From Pseudobacter sp. (lineage in GTDB: Bacteria; Bacteroidota; Bacteroidia; Chitinophagales; Chitinophagaceae): a stretch of 64,000 bases of DNA. Under the pieces are notes generated by a model. It did no database searches, was not told where the DNA came from, and saw nothing but the letters and a program-made list of their open reading frames with translations. The stretch is from NCBI GenBank assembly GCA_017849455.1, contig JAFIGX010000004.1:186001-250000 (forward strand), read 5' to 3'. How positions within the stretch are numbered: the stretch's first letter is position 1; each line of letters begins with the position of its first letter. Shown here one piece after another: positions 63,802 through 64,000 of this stretch. Position numbers and translations under genes: made by a program.

Positions 63802-64000
63802 TTAAGATTTTTTTATGGTGTAGGTGCTTTTATTGAAGCCGTTTCCAACTCCTATGCCTATTTTAAAATTGTTCGAAGCGGATACCAGGGATAAAATAAT
63901 TGTTTTGGATGCTGAGGCCCCGAGGGAATTATTGATCACTTTAACGGGAACATCTACATAGCGCATTTGAGGAGGGATGGTAACCGTATAGTCCCCATCA
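63802..64000 (-). CDS. C-terminal end of a surface-lipoprotein-like protein (partial)
   Basis: The last 66 codons of a minus-strand gene that enters from the right edge, ending in TYTIKKS and a TAA at 63802-63804. The visible part (DGDYTVTIPPQMRYVDVPVK, then SKTIILSLVSASNNFKIGIG) has the beta-strand pattern of Bacteroidota DUF1735/BT_3987-like lipoproteins that accompany SusC/SusD. The fragment is too short for certainty. It hints that a SusCD pair for the second locus lies just beyond the window. Confidence 0.5.
   Translation of the reverse strand, partial: DGDYTVTIPPQMRYVDVPVKVINNSLGASASKTIILSLVSASNNFKIGIGVGNGFNKSTYTIKKS

Overview
The window reads as chromosomal DNA of a Bacteroidota bacterium, most likely of the Chitinophagaceae type. 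It has a SusC/SusD pair, type IX secretion (T9SS) sorting tails, an ECF sigma/FecR/TonB-receptor cascade, TAnnTTTG-type -7 promoter boxes, and LytS/LytTR signalling. No phage, transposase, integrase or CRISPR array was seen.

Layout. (1) 1-5851 is housekeeping: the start of miaA, a pRiA4b ORF-3-like protein, a tRNA nucleotidyltransferase, a family 9 glycosyltransferase and the threonylcarbamoyl-AMP synthase on the minus strand, then dapD and a DMT exporter on the plus strand. (2) 5954-8271 is a tRNA-Leu(CAG) with a clear promoter and a perfect palindromic terminator. It is followed by a coupled AAA ATPase/DUF4276 pair that looks like an accessory, possibly defensive, module. (3) 8292-13198 (minus) carries two exported proteins of unknown role, a LytTR response regulator and two overlapping LytS-type kinases; the first kinase appears to lack key ATP-binding residues. 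(4) 13549-14127 is a cytochrome c lipoprotein. (5) 14200-34119 is one long minus-strand carbohydrate locus. It holds SusC/SusD, a DUF5018-like lipoprotein, a DUF4434-like lipoprotein, two Gfo/Idh/MocA oxidoreductases (one Tat-exported), a GMC dehydrogenase with an Fe-S-type cysteine motif and its Tat small subunit, a FucP-like transporter, a TIM-barrel protein, an AGE epimerase, and a metallophosphoesterase at each end. A ROK regulator (34376-35650) is divergent to it. (6) 35873-40765 encodes a giant T9SS-exported multidomain protein with a PHP metallohydrolase domain. (7) 41142-47441 (plus) is an ECF sigma factor, FecR anti-sigma factor, STN-containing TonB receptor and MFS transporter. (8) 47519-64000 (minus) is a second carbohydrate locus that runs off the right edge. 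It has three Sec-exported FAD oxidoreductases, two sialate-O-acetylesterase-like proteins, two paralogous TIM-barrel proteins of unrecognised family, an all-alpha protein and an MFS transporter.

How it fits together (inference). The first locus looks like an oxidative sugar route: outer-membrane import by SusCD, periplasmic oxidation by the GMC enzyme and Tat oxidoreductase, then uptake through the FucP-like carrier and cytoplasmic processing by the second oxidoreductase and the epimerase. No gene in it belongs to a hydrolase family I can name with certainty. In the second locus, the esterase and the TIM-barrel enzyme each occur once as a short exported protein and once as a long T9SS form. 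The long forms share a beta-propeller-like module, so the same chemistry may be placed both at the surface and in the periplasm.
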